A DNA stretch of 64,000 nucleotides from Terfezia claveryi (Eukaryota > Ascomycota > Pezizomycetes > Pezizales > Pezizaceae): NCBI GenBank assembly GCA_015179025.1, contig WHUX01000024.1, positions 248,001-312,000 of the forward strand, in the 5' to 3' direction. The notes beneath the pieces are model-generated. The model worked only from the letters and a program-made list of their open reading frames with translations, was not told where the DNA came from and searched no databases. This document shows, piece by piece, positions 12,613 to 24,809 of this stretch. The translations under genes were made by a program, and so were the position numbers. How positions within the stretch are numbered: the first letter of the stretch is position 1; each line of letters opens with the position of its first letter.

Positions 12613-13520
12613 TGGTGCCGGCAATAAGAAAACGACCCCAAATTGATATCTACGAACTTTTCTAACTCCACAACAACAACATATCCAAATCATTAAATCA
12701 AAGCGTAGATTAATAGAACTAGGCTTGCAGAAGAACTCTTCGCTCTCAGAATTAAAATAAATTGAAAATTGAAGAAGTTATAAGGGAAAGAAAAGTAAAA
12801 TTTTGTATGAGAGAATTTGAGAATGTTACATGCCAAGAGGTGATATATTAACCTAAATAGGAAAGGAACAATAACTAACTAACTTAAATAGGATAAGAAC
12901 AAATAACTAAGCTAGTTTCCGACGATGACTTTTATATACACGCTCTTTAAATTTGCAAGTCCAGCTTTCTCTTTTTATCCCGCCAGATGGTTTGCCTTGA
13001 CTGTTGACTTCCCCGATAGTATTTTATTGTAGGTACAGTTGAATCTTCTATTACTGAAGCCTTCAATTTTGCAAACGCATCGGCTTCCATAATTAACTCT
13101 TGATCTAAAGTCTCCAGCTCCTCTTCTATATCTGAGTCCTTCTATATCCGCATCCTCCAACTCTTCCAGCTCCTTCAGCTCCTCCAGCTCTGGAACCTCT
13201 GTGCGTTTCTGTTGATGGCGATGTGCTGCAAGTTGACTTGCATAAGTAGCAGCCCGACAGGCTTCTTTTTTCCTGGTTAACCGTGGCATCTAGGTATAGG
13301 ATACATTAGTAGGTACATGCTATAGAAATATTGGGAATCATAGCTACCTCTAGATCTGGAGTTCGGGCTCTATGATATGTAGGTCTTCGGAATTAGGTGT
13401 GAATAGCTAAAGTTGTGTTCGTCGGTCGCCACGCCGCCGAGTCAGAGGGTCTTGGCATTGAATTTAGTGCTTAGTCAGCAGCCTGGAGAATGTTACATCG
13501 TTTTCTTATTGCCGGCACCA
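12613..13520 (-). mobile_element. 0.9-kb TA-flanked DNA transposon, copy 1, with a small degenerate ORF
   Basis: Perfect terminal inverted repeats of about 23 bp start TGGTGCCGGCAATAAGAAAA and are flanked by TA on both sides. The element carries on the minus strand an ORF beginning MPRLTRKK at 13289, with an acidic Glu/Leu repeat and, after a frameshift, a QSRQTIWR motif. A sister copy at 28301-29247 lies in the opposite orientation and has the same termini, the same MPRLT start and the same SRQTIWR motif. TA target sites fit the Tc1/mariner/pogo superfamily, but no DDE domain is visible, so the element is probably non-autonomous or of a new type. Confidence 0.8.
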
Positions 13521-13538
13521 TATTTAAAAAAAAAAAAC

Positions 13539-14572
13539 CTTAGGTACTAATCGAAGGAAATACTTATCAACACTCAAAACCCCTCTGAGATTGTCTTTGG
13601 TTGACCCTATCTACACCAAGTATAACTTCCATTTAAGGAGTGGAAAACTAACTTGAACAAGAGGGGGATTCCCACAAAAAAATACCTCTAATGATGACTT
13701 ATGTATTTAAAAGAAAGTCGTATTCTAGTCCCTGCTGCCGATGCTATATAAATGAGTTGAAATGCTCATTCTTTTGTCATACCAGAGGGTTAGCAGATCA
13801 TGACTGCGGTAACCTCTCGGCTCTAGCTAAACGGACACAAGTTGGGCTCCTAGATAATAGCCCAATTGATCTGGAGGATCACTCAATCGATCAGGAGGAC
13901 AACTAATAGCCTGGTTGTATGTATTTAATATGGCTCTAGTTAGGTATATTTTTATTAATTCAAGTACGTTATATACTAAATGCAGTAATAAAATGAATTG
14001 CCGGCGAGGGGCATAGTGGGTATGCCGCCCGCCGCTGCCGCCCGCGGCGGGCGGCCCAGAACATATGCTGGATCACCATAGAGATGAAGCATTAAATTAT
14101 CTTCACCATCATCACATTCAATCTGAGTCACCAATGCATATGCTTTCAACATAGTAGTATCCCAAATCGTAAGGGTAGGCAACCTTACTAATAAGAATGG
14201 CCTGCACCATCTGTATCACCCTTGGCTGCCCAGGGCCACCGTTTGCACGCTTTCCCATCTCAGACTTATCCCTAGGAGTTCAGCGTCGGACTACAGTACT
14301 GCAGCGAATTGTACTCGGTAGATGACCCCGTGAGTCATCGCTCCCGCAGCTAACTACCTGCTTTCGTCCGTCTCCCCCACTACTACACGTCCCATCTCTT
14401 GATCTAGATATCCATCCCAACTCTGCCTCCTGTCCCAGTGCTTCTGCCAGTATTTGCTTTTCTTCTCCTACTCATCCTGAGATACTCCTGGCATACGTAT
14501 ACAGATGCAGACTAAGCTTGATATTACAATCTCCTTTGTACGTCTCCTTCGTTGTTAACACATATTGGCAAG
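13539..14572. other. Repeat-derived stretch with a degenerate PIF/Harbinger-type transposase fragment
   Basis: A 68-codon minus ORF (13976-14182) reads LMLHLYGDPAYVLG, which resembles the GD.AY motif around the second catalytic Asp of DDE_Tnp_4 (PIF/Harbinger) transposases. It runs into a GC-rich repeat (CCGCCCGCGGCGGGCGG). The weak plus ORF at 13691-13906 has no recognisable domain. The GC-rich end recurs, inverted, at about 11118-11185. Confidence 0.4.
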
Positions 14573-14650
14573 GGTGGGCAGGCTAACTTGCCTGACCCTT
14601 GAATCCACGGCCCTCCTTAAGGGACCGCACATGAGTAACGAGTTTGATTT
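14573..14650 (+). mobile_element. Degenerate 3' end of the SINE-like family (copy C)
   Basis: GGCAGGCTAACTTGCCTGAC, CCTTGAATCCACGG, GGGACCGCACATGAGTAACG and then AT-rich sequence match the common 3' module of the family with several changes. No tail or duplication was identified. Confidence 0.5.
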
Positions 14651-14971
14651 ATAAATATAAAGAGAAGAATTTGTACCTAGAGACCTCAGCTGGTACATGC
14701 AACTGCCAGCTCCTAAGTACAGATCTAAGAATTACTGTAGACTACCTACAGTAAATCTTATATGGGAACGGGTTAAATGAGTGATCACCACTATAGAATT
14801 TGTGCTACCATATTCATATTCCCGCCAGTGCTACCCAGATAGCCATAAGAAAACAAGACCACTAGTCATATACATATTCAATTTAACCCGCCAAGGTCAT
14901 TTCTTCGTATGTTCCTCCAACCTGATTCCCAGTTTTAGACATGAAGCGAAGAAAGACAAGCAAACAGAGAA

Positions 14972-16002
14972 CTAGTTGCTTGGGATCTGGGCCCCGTTAT
15001 ACCATCCATTGTCCCAGCAGTACTCCTGGACCTCGTTGACAATCCGTTGGAAATAGAAGCGAATCTGGATATTTCCCCAGCTGCAAACAGACAAGTTCGT
15101 GTTAGCGAGGCAGTTAGTGAGAGTCTTTGGACCAGTCCATCCACCGCTGTAGGCCATCTCTGCGACGTGACCTCCACGCAATTGCTCGATATAGACTCTA
15201 ATCTGAGGATCACTGGCCCAGGTGGCAGCGCCAATGGCGGTCCCGGCGGGGGCTTGTACAGTCATTTGACCTATCATATGCATTCAAGCAGTGAGTCAGC
15301 TTATGGTGACTCTCGTGGTCCCAACTGAGACATTCTTCGAGGTGCTACATACCTACGCTCCATGACCCATCCCAGCAATGCTCACGAACCGTGTTGTCGT
15401 CTCGTGTTTGGTAGTAAACCCTCAAGTGAATTCCATTCTTCGAGAATGCAATAGCAGCGAGGCCACTTCCAAGTTGAGCATCTGGAAGAGTGGCCCCCCC
15501 AGTCCATCCGTTTCCATCCCAGCATACTTCTCGGATGGCTTCATTGCCGGGCGATTGATAATATACCCTGATAGAAGGGGTGGTGCTCCAGGTGCAGGCA
15601 CCAATCTTGGATCGGTAGTCGATCGCGATGTCACTGTTTCCCAAGGCACCAGTGTACCAGCCGCTGCCATCCCAACAGTGCTCTGCGAGCTTATTATTGT
15701 TGTCCACATAGTAGACGCGGATCTAGTCTCAGTGTTAACATGGTTTGAATCAAGTGAGAGAGTGAGAGAAAAGAGTTTTCCCGGCCGTCACTTACTGATG
15801 GCGTGCTTCCCCAAGTTATTGCTGCAAGGGGGGTGTTTGGCTTTGCTCTGAACAGCCTATTGTGAATGGTGCCACCGGTCCAGCCATTGTCCCATTGAGA
15901 CTCTCTGACATAGCCCTCGTTGTCCTGGAAGTACACACGAAGGTGTACATTCCCGAAGGCAACACAGGCAGTGGCGGTGTTGACGGTCAACGTATTTACC
16001 AT
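14972..16002 (-). CDS. Fucose-specific lectin, AAL-like six-bladed propeller
   Basis: Three exons (15796-16002, 15353-15722, 14972-15270) with introns of 73 and 82 nt (GTAAGT..TAG and GTATGT..TAG) give 291 residues, against about 312 for Aleuria aurantia lectin. There is no signal peptide, as in AAL. Repeated blades carry the pattern [IL]R[VI]Y[YF]Q (five or more times), WDNGWTGG/WDGNGWTGG, and EHCWDG or EVCWDG. The Arg of RVYYQ, the Glu of REVCW and the aromatic of GW are the usual fucose contacts. Such lectins bind fucosylated glycans and are implicated in defence against grazers or in symbiosis. The start is ATG with a T-rich, TATA-like segment (16020-16031) just upstream. The reading frame is intact, in contrast to the decayed repeats around it. 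Confidence 0.88.
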
Positions 16003-19000
16003 TGTGGTGACTTTGAGCTAATATATATAGATTGCTAAGACACGTAGAGAGGTAATGTAGAGTGCGGGTTACTGTGTGTTCTGTGGATACGAGGAATCTG
16101 TTTGCTTTGGATACTCTAGGGAAGAGGGGGAAAGCCTCCTTTTTATGCTCTTCTGGCTACACCTACAGCTGATGCCACCAACTGTGATCGTCAATGGAAG
16201 ACCTATCCCCAGCAACAATATGTAAGTACGTAAGTAGCCCCGGTAGCCCCGGCCCCCGGGCCGATAGTCAATCATGTTCCCGTACAGATTAGGTTGCAAA
16301 CTGTATGCCCAGTGCATTTACCCTTGAACAGCTGAGATGAGATGCGGCACACGTAATTATGAAAGAGTGCGAGTGTGTGTTCTAGATTATATGTACAGTA
16401 TACAACTTATAGCGGGGCCGTCGGCACCGTGTGCAAAACAAGCCAACAGAACTAGTGTTGTTAATTATACCGGATCTAAATCCGGCCGTGGGTGGGCGAA
16501 GATACTCCATCCACTCTACACAGCTACATTAAATCCTCCAGGAGAGATATCCTTCGAATTCAACAAGAGTATACCAACGTGCCTATTTTTGGGAACTCAA
16601 CTATACTGTAACGTAGTATGCACCTGGGTTCTAAAAGCTACCGAGCAGTATGTATTCCAATCACAACTATTTTTGTTAGGTGATTGTTGGTGCATTGAAG
16701 CAATTTGCTTCCTACCAGTCACTGCTCAAAAGATGTGTCGATCATCGGAGGCTTTACATACTTAGTCGGTAGGTACTGTATATTCCATTTTGAGAAGCAA
16801 TCTACGAGAGGCGGTACCCGCCAGACTATGTATTGAGAAGCAGCTATACGTGTTAAACCCTGATCAATTCCTACTTAGCTACTCTTGGTAAGTTTGGGCT
16901 GCTCAGCACTTCCCTAAGTATGTGGTCACGTACTTCCCCTTCGGCGTGGGTCCATATGCACGAGCTGCAGATTCCCCGCCTTTAAGCAGATGTCGGCAGG
17001 AAAGTGGTCCTTGCAATTGGCCAATTCAGTTAATGTTTACATGCACCTGTTATGTCCCAACCACCTGCAGCATCTAAATTGGGCACTAGAAATCCTCTAC
17101 CTATAGATTATTTTGTACCAAATAGAGGATAAATTTTTAAGTACCTAGTTTTCCTAATAATTTATTGCTAATTCTAGAAAAGGTTCCTATCAAAATGAAT
17201 TAAAAATTTACCTACTACTTTCAGCTACTAGCAGCGGATTTCCGCACTCGCAGTCGTCCCACATTGGGTCAATCCGAACAATGAATATGATGTATATGGC
17301 CAATTACCAGGGGGAGCGTTTATTATTTACAATGTTAACCAGCATATACGCAGGACATATTTTTATACCGTATTACGGCAACTAAATGTTTCAAGGACTG
17401 TGACATATCTATGCTCGTGGGATACCGGCGTCTTTGCCAAACAGGTTCTGGCTGGGATCAACAGGAAGAAAACAAGCAAGACAAGTCAGCGGAGGTTGCC
17501 CCATGTGGAGCGGAGGGTCAATGTCCTGTGCATCATGAAAAAAATAGAAAGAAAGGTTTACAGCACGGATTTCAGATACATTTTCACTCATACAACCAAC
17601 TCTAATGATATGTCTTAGAAAAATCACTGCAAAACCTGCCAACGATGATATTCATAAAACCGTAATCGGCGTTCTGCAGCTATTTAGTGGGGCTTAGCCG
17701 CCTGCAGATCTTCGAGCAGAACACAACTGCAAGAAGAGAGATTGAACTACTTTACACATTGCCCCCAAACACGGTTGTGGTTTTAAAGAACATGAGGCTT
17801 GCAAATTGATACATGCTTGGTATACGGCAGGTAGCTAGCTGCAATTGTAATCAACTTGTCTTTACATTGGCACAAGGGCGTTCTAGCAGTAGAGTGGCGT
17901 GAGCACGAGTCTCCATACATGTCGTACATCTCCGGCTCGAATTAAATACATTTTCAGCTAATAATATGTACATTACTTTTTTAGTCTAGTAACCGGCAAT
18001 CAGCCCTCCCTAGGATATGGCGGTCTGTTAGGTGCATGGCGTATAGTAGTTAGGTACCGTAGCGGAACCAGATGGTCTGGCCAATGAATTTTGGTCTGCA
18101 AGCTCTGGTTGGCAACTGGCTAGGTATCTTGTCACAACCATGCCTAGTTCGATTAACCAGGCTCAAAACTACTGGATCCCGATTCGGTAATTCTCGACGA
18201 TAGTTGTATGTCGGTCAATTATTTAATCCGCTATATCCGAGGACCAACACGGTACTAGAATTGATACGGGTATACCAACCTTGGATACGAACTGAGGGAT
18301 TTTAACAAACTGAAATTCCTTTGCTTTTTTTCCTTCTCGGTGGTGTTCGTTAATCTAGCTACTATGGCTGGCTTCGTCAAAAATGAAATTCATCTGGACA
18401 ATGAGAACCTATTGATTTATGACGAAGGAGCTTCAAATTATTCTTGCTATTGATATTATAGTTGGGGTCGTTCAAACCCAATTATTGTATTTCTTAGGTC
18501 TTCATATTTAGATGAAGCCTAAGAGCTCATCATGATGAATCCCTCAGAATAAAATCAAGATAATACTACTTGTGTGTGTCCGGGTTCGTCGGTTATCGTC
18601 GTTTACCAGCTGCGATATTATTCCGCAATATTACGTATACAAAAATTTCGGAAGCGAGAAAAAGCAACGTTTACTCCGCAAGACAATCGACCCACAATGG
18701 ACAACGATTGGCTGTGAGTAGTTGGAAATCGGCAGGCGTTTTGGTAGTCCGATTTTGCAGACTATACAATGTGAATGTCTTTTCCCATACAGGCAAACCT
18801 GGCTATAACGAACTGGGAAACTTGTATGCATAGCGAAAGTGGAGAGATTTCTTAAGCTAATTTAATTCATTGGAGGTAGTTATTACACCTGGCTATAGAC
18901 ACTTTCCAGCGCTCGGCGAAACGCCAATGCCCATCCAAACGTGAATATATCAATCACCACAACATAGAAAGACAAGTGGAAGGTGCAAAATAAAGCTAAA

Positions 19001-19394
19001 TAGTAAAAGTATAGAAAAGTATGAAAAGTTAAGAGTGTAGGCGTAGCTTCTAAGGACTGGAGGGCCCACGGCACAGGTTGAAGCAAGTTATCTGGGGTTT
19101 CCTGCTATTTGTTTGCCTTGACATACTGACTTGATTTTCGACTTGTCCATTACCGTGCGTTAAACTGACGTTGAGGTGCCCGAAGCATTGTCGCTGGAGA
19201 AAAATTGGTACCGGTGTATAGATCACAATAGATAAGTATCGGTTACCTCTCGCTCGATATCCAACCACTTGGGCATGTGGGCATCTCTTTTTGTCTGGTT
19301 GGCACCATCTCTCTATAGGGTTGGATCACTATTGCCTGGTGAGATCGACCGATGGCAGGTTCAACTGGCAGAGATCCGTGTGGCTCAGTTTGCC
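16003..19394. other. 3.4-kb gene-free region
   Basis: Only short ORFs without recognisable domains occur here (for example 16337-16765 plus, 17409-17642 minus, 18570-18833 plus). The first few hundred bases are the lectin promoter. Composition is AT-rich with many scattered stops. No element ends were identified. Confidence 0.4.
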
Positions 19395-19522
19395 TACCGT
19401 AGAGACTCGAGTTATTCGCTAGCGTAATTTCAATCTGAGCTGGGCAAATTCTGGAATTTAAGCTCACATTTGCCCAGCTCAGATTGAAATTACGCTAGCG
19501 AATAACTCGAGTCTCTACGGTA
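19395..19522. mobile_element. 128-bp foldback element with perfect 55-bp arms (CCGTAGA-type MITE)
   Basis: The arms at 19395-19449 and 19468-19522 are perfect inverted repeats around an 18-nt loop. They begin TACCGTAGAGACTCGAG and end with its reverse complement CTCTACGGTA. The outer TA may be the target duplication. The terminus TACCGTAGA is shared with the 265-bp inverted-repeat element at 45098-45362, which suggests one family mobilised by a TA-specific transposase. Confidence 0.75.
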
Positions 19523-21981
19523 TCCCGTAGATTCAGCTACGAAATCTCAAACATATATGTTACACAAGCCGATGTAGTCTGGCTCAAATACGATTGCAAT
19601 ACCGATATTCTCCCGTACGGGAATATACGCGACTTCAGGATTCTGCTAAGTAATTATATAAGGGGGGTATATCAAGTACTCCAATGCCGGCAGCTGTTAC
19701 ATCCGAGATCGATGAATAAAAGATCTATTGTGAAAAACAATGTACGAGACTGCATTGGTATTGCGTACCCTACGTAATCGATATGTTTTAGATTTGCGTC
19801 TTTGGGATCCGAATGTAGAGGAGCTGCGTCCATGCATGGCTGAATACGAGATTTGCTTTGAGCACTTACCGGTACTATGTACCTGGATGGTAAAATGGTA
19901 TAAGCTAAGAGTTCTTGTTATAGGGTGATCGACATGTTGCAGAATATTACGAAGGACTTGCGCGTTGTGGTTACCAGCATAGGAAATCCAGGTTTAGTGC
20001 AGTTATCCATTTTTGGGGGTAAACGCAGCGAGGGTCTTGGCGACAGACTTGGCGAAGCTGCTGATGGACTTCCGCTGCTAAATATAAGACTACATTGGTA
20101 CTAATATCTAGTCTGGCGCTAACTACCCCCTTCCCCAAGGTACTTTAAAATTATTAAAATCACCAACACCACGAACAAAATTGCTTGCCAAGCTTATGAG
20201 GTTTATGTGTATTGCATCCCCACCTTACCTGGTACGGTAAACGTGAGAAATTTCCAAAGTCTTGGACATACAAATCCGGATAACATCGCTATGTACCCAC
20301 CCTGTCTTCACATTCCATGCTTTCCAGAAAATGTGCCAGTGAACCAAATGTCATTAAACTGTTAGCTTCTGATAATTACTCTTGAACTTGTGAAGATAGG
20401 TTTTAGGAGTAGATTTCTCATTTTTGGGAGCTGAAATATTTTGCGTAAAAATGGCCTTATACTAATAGTTATGACCTAGAAACTATATATTGAATTGTGA
20501 GGAGTCGGAATTCTTCTACAAGAAGGATCCCGTTACTATGTATTCCTCTTGCAATTGAACTGATGAAACCATAGCTATTCATATCCTGTTCCGGATCAAA
20601 GCTTCGAAAGTTCATGAGAAAGTCGGAGAGGCCGGTATTTTTCTTTTTTATTTATATTTCTTAAAAAAAAAAGTCATTACCCAGTACCAGGTGAGCCAAC
20701 CGGACTAACCCCTAGATATCAATCTTTACGAGGGTCTGGACACGAAACTAACCAGATCCTCTACCACCAAGGCCAATTTGGGATAGTCTGGTTGGCACAT
20801 GTGCCAACCAGACTAATTTGGAACTAGTTTTTAACATCACTGACTAAACATCAGAAACCTTCCTCCAGGCCGGTAACCGAAGGCAAAATACCGGTATCGA
20901 AAATAACATTTCGAGACTTTAGTTTTGAGATGGGGTAGCAACCGAATTAGACGGCTGATTTATAATCAATCTTGCTGAGTTTATAGCGCAGTAGTCTCAT
21001 GCGCGCAGTGCCAGCTTGCGCGTTCGATGGCGCATTATGCCATATTCACCAACACATTTGCTTCCCTCAGAACGGGAGCAAGTTATTTGTTAACTTGATA
21101 AAGGCATTACTGACGGACACCAGTGTCACATATTTCCCACGTGTTGTATCGAGACAGCTAAGGTTTAATTGCTGCCACCTTGCTCTCCTTTGTGGTGCCA
21201 ACCAGACTAGAAGTGCTCTGATCCATAAGGCTCCCTATTTTGGCTAGACTAGCCATTGCATTACTTAATCGGGCTAGGACTTCCAAATTCAGTAATATCC
21301 TCTGTATAAGGATACCGGGTATGTAAGATATACCCTCAAAAATAAGAATATCGTTCTATTAATTCCAAATATATTCCATATCATTACTATAGTATGAAGA
21401 CTATACTGAAGCACCTAGAAACAGCAACATATCTTAGAGTCACTGAATGCTATGTAAATTGAACTGTCATTGATCCTATAGGAGGAACTAAGTGATAGCT
21501 CTCTATTAGAAAGCACTGGATTGTGAAGTTCTGTTGCGTAACATGCAATCATGGAACATAGACAGCAGGTTCTAGATATTTGCCGTCGGGGGCTCTGGTC
21601 TGCGGATACAGTAGCGCCCCAGTTTTCCCACAGGTATTGTCTAGTCTTCCTCCATATACTCCAACACACATCAAAGTTTTCTGGCATGTAGGCTGGCCTA
21701 TATATGTCCATATTACGTGCCATAAGATTATATAGAATTCTCAGGAATTATCTTCGATTGAAAATCGAAACATGAAATTAAAGCAGAAGAAAGTGACACT
21801 TCCAAAAATCCAAGAAATCAGTAGGCATCCACAGCGTATATTAATCTACTAAGATATCACCAACAGGCAGTGAACGGTTGTATATGGAACCGAAACAATA
21901 ATTAAAAGAATAAAGCCATGTCTACCTATATTTATGAAATCTGTCGTAATATAGGACAATCTCCCACTCTTCAGAATTCCG
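19523..21981. other. Gene-free region with TAGTCTGG-type palindromes
   Basis: No supportable gene was found. The stretch includes the 32-bp palindrome listed separately at 20784-20815, a lone GTGCCAACCAGACTAG end at about 21195, and an A-run near 20660-20675. The minus ORF at 21415-21723 has no recognised domain. Confidence 0.4.
20784..20815. repeat. Perfect 32-bp palindrome TAGTCTGGTTGGCACA / TGTGCCAACCAGACTA
   Basis: The two 16-bp halves are exact reverse complements with no loop. The outer TAGTCTGG terminus matches the foldbacks at 8937 and 37754 and single ends at 21195 and 45452. The best reading is a minimal MITE made of two ends only. Confidence 0.7.
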
Positions 21982-22578
21982 TCATTGTACATGATTTGAA
22001 CAGAAACTTCCTCTCCCCACATTAGATTTTGAACGGTTTGTCACATTGAAAACCTCCTGATGCCGTTCACCAAGGTTACGCCTGCAGCTCTCCATGGAAG
22101 AGAACCCATTAGAGTCGTTGCTGGAAAGAGGCTCTTGCGACTTGTATGCCATGGGATTTTCATCGTAGTTATAGCCATGTTTTTTCAGGCGGCACTTGCA
22201 GTATCTGTTGGCGATATCCTCCGCATCCATCTCCTGAGGCGTCTCAGAATTGTCTTGGGTGGGTGACGACCCGCGGGGCCTATGTTGTGAATTCGAAAAG
22301 GAGTTCTGCGCTGCCTTGTTTACTTGTAAAGTGCTTGAGCTCCAGAACTGTGGAGCTTGGGTAGTGCCAACTGAAGATAGAGTTCCAATTTTTGTGTCGA
22401 CTAATTGATCTTCATCGGAATTCTGTGGACCACGAGTATCGGTATAGATCCTCATGGTCAACTTGCCCATGCGTCGTCCTCTCCGGTCATATCCCCCACA
22501 CTCGCCACTAATAGCGAGTATTTCATGATAATCAGGGGATGCCGGTCTGTTACAGTCGTTTCCAACGTATTTGGGCAT
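21982..22578 (-). CDS. Hypothetical protein, 198 residues, polar and Ser/Asn/Gln-rich
   Basis: This is an uninterrupted ORF from ATG at 22578 with no recognised domain. Residues 1-50 contain ECGGYDRRGRRMGKLTMRIY, which looks ordered. The rest is polar and probably disordered. A second minus ORF just upstream (22641-23027) has an ordered-looking start (SHIARICFINVSLEATWNHI), and the two could be exons of one gene, but no convincing splice pair was found. The intact length within decayed surroundings is the main support. Confidence 0.35.
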   Translation of the reverse strand: MPKYVGNDCNRPASPDYHEILAISGECGGYDRRGRRMGKLTMRIYTDTRGPQNSDEDQLVDTKIGTLSSVGTTQAPQFWSSSTLQVNKAAQNSFSNSQHRPRGSSPTQDNSETPQEMDAEDIANRYCKCRLKKHGYNYDENPMAYKSQEPLSSNDSNGFSSMESCRRNLGERHQEVFNVTNRSKSNVGRGSFCSNHVQ

Positions 22579-23027
22579 TTTAATCTGCGGAATGCCAGAT
22601 GCTGTTTGCGTTGAGGACCACTGGAATTAACTGAGCGTTGCTATGGAGGCGCGGAACTGCTCTTCGTTGACCAAAAGCACGAATTAGATGCTGGAACAAT
22701 AGATGCGTTTTGAAGGTAGGTGAACCTCTGAGGTAGTGAGATCTGTGATGTAGTGAGGCCAAATTGGACGCTGATGATTAAAGAAAGAAAATTGCCATGG
22801 GCATGGGGAGGGCTCATTATATTAGCTTTTTGCAACATGAATTTGATATGATTCCAGGTCGCTTCCAGTGAAACATTGATGAAACATATTCTAGCTATAT
22901 GAGATACCCTCCCATTGTGGCTGGAGTCAGGCAATAGAGATTTGTTATGACGGTCCATAGAACCTCCTGTTTCATAACTGCAGAGCTGCGCATTGTCAGT
23001 AGGCTCTGACATGCTCGCAATGAACAC

Positions 23028-24809
23028 CCACTTCTAGTGGCGAGAGGTAAAATCAAAAGAATAAATCGGTATCAAATGCGGCGATACTTAGCCTTGCGTA
23101 GGAAGAGTTCTAGGATTGTAGTCGATGGGACAGGGATGCAATTTATGAATTAGAAGTAGGATCTAACGTACCATGCAATTGGGCGGAAAGCAAACCATGT
23201 CGGGGGTATACGGATGGCAGGGGGTTTTGATTTGTGCTGGGACTGCTCAATGGCATGACATCTAGACTACGGAAGGCTGACAACAGTGGAGGCTTCTTCA
23301 GCATAAGTCGTAACTTTAATATTGACGGTGGCGATTGCGCTTTACAGCCGTGGTTTATTTGACATTGTACTTAAGCCTCCTACCAACAGAAGAATTCGAA
23401 CCAATTAGTTTTGCAGCTACACGGCTAAAGGTACATATGTGCATAATTTTCGATCAGCTATGGACAGCCTTTAATGTTCGGGAGATCTCCAAAACCCAGT
23501 TCAAACTTCTTAGAATTACAAGGACGGAAGAGCCTCTATCAAAACTAACCCTGGTCGGCAGCCTTCTAGAAGTCCCAAGTCCGGATAATTATTGAATGCA
23601 TTTATGTGATGGCAATTTTGAACGGCGTCGCAACCGGCTAGCTCCACAACCAACAAATAGGAAAATAGGGAGGATGGTCGTAGGTACCTTGCATTACTTA
23701 GCCCGCGGCTCATATTTTACCATGCCTAGCCTTGTGTCTTGACTCACAGGTATATTTTTTTGAGGTTATCAATTACAGAGCCTTACCGTAGTTAACGATG
23801 CGTCAGCATTTGAGAGTATGCCCTATAGCCTCGTGCCTAGTCTCGAACCCGACCGCTCCTAGGGCCTACACATACAGAGTTGAGCCCCGCCATGAAATAT
23901 TTAGTTTCACTACCATATGATGATTGTAAGGGCGCAAGTACATTTACGTGTCACATATCTGACAGCAGGTAGAAATATCCGGTAAACCAGCCCAGAGGGA
24001 TATAGTTATCGGGTCTTTCTAGTCCCGCCACTGATGCAACAAAAGATAAGGGACACTCAGATTAGAAACTCAACTCACTACCTATCGTGAGGAATCTGAA
24101 AAGTGTCTTGCCTATGAACCTGTATGTTGACTATGAGAAGAAAAAAAAAAAAAAAAAAAAAAAAAATGGATGATGAACCTGAGCAGAATTGCAGCCATAA
24201 ATCAATGCCTCCTTTCCCGTTCCGGATTCTCAAACTAAACTTCCCAACAGAGCTAATCTAATTTTATGTGCGTCAGTACCTGACACATGTTCTACTAGCG
24301 AAGGCATTTAAAAGGTTTCCTCCTCCTCTTCCACATCTTTTCTTCCAAAACTCCACCTCCTCGAGAAAGGTTATCTTACCTCAAACTCTTCAACAAGGCA
24401 TCCTTCCGGTAGGATCTTTTCCAAAACAAATCCCCTATCACCTCCAGAGTGTACTTCCAAAGATTCTCTTTTTCCTCTTCCAAACGTCCCACCTGTTCTC
24501 TTAACACCCCCCCCCCCTCTCCTTCACGAATCCAATTTGATTTTCTCTACCTCTTTCTCTAGCCTTTCTGAAACGCCTTGGCATGCGTGTCAGCAGAGGG
24601 TCAACCGATCATTCACATCGATTATATATGCTCGGAAGTACCCTCCACAATTGTCCCAGTCCTTTACACTTCCCTTAAGGACGCATTTCATTCGAGTCAG
24701 TACTCAGTAGTTTCAGTTAGCTACGGTTTGCTAGGTTTGCTAGGTTTGAGTAGGAAACGGTATCCGTCGGTGAGTTCAATTTTGAGTTTGTATAAGTTAA
24801 TACTAATAG
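23028..24809. other. Gene-free region with a long poly-A run
   Basis: A run of about 28 A interrupted only at its start lies near 24138-24167. No diagnostic repeat module precedes it, so it may be a retroposon tail or a simple repeat. Pyrimidine-rich sequence at 24310-24560 could be a fungal promoter for the next gene. The open frame at 24578-24814 begins with TTG, has no ATG and cannot be placed with confidence. Confidence 0.35.
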
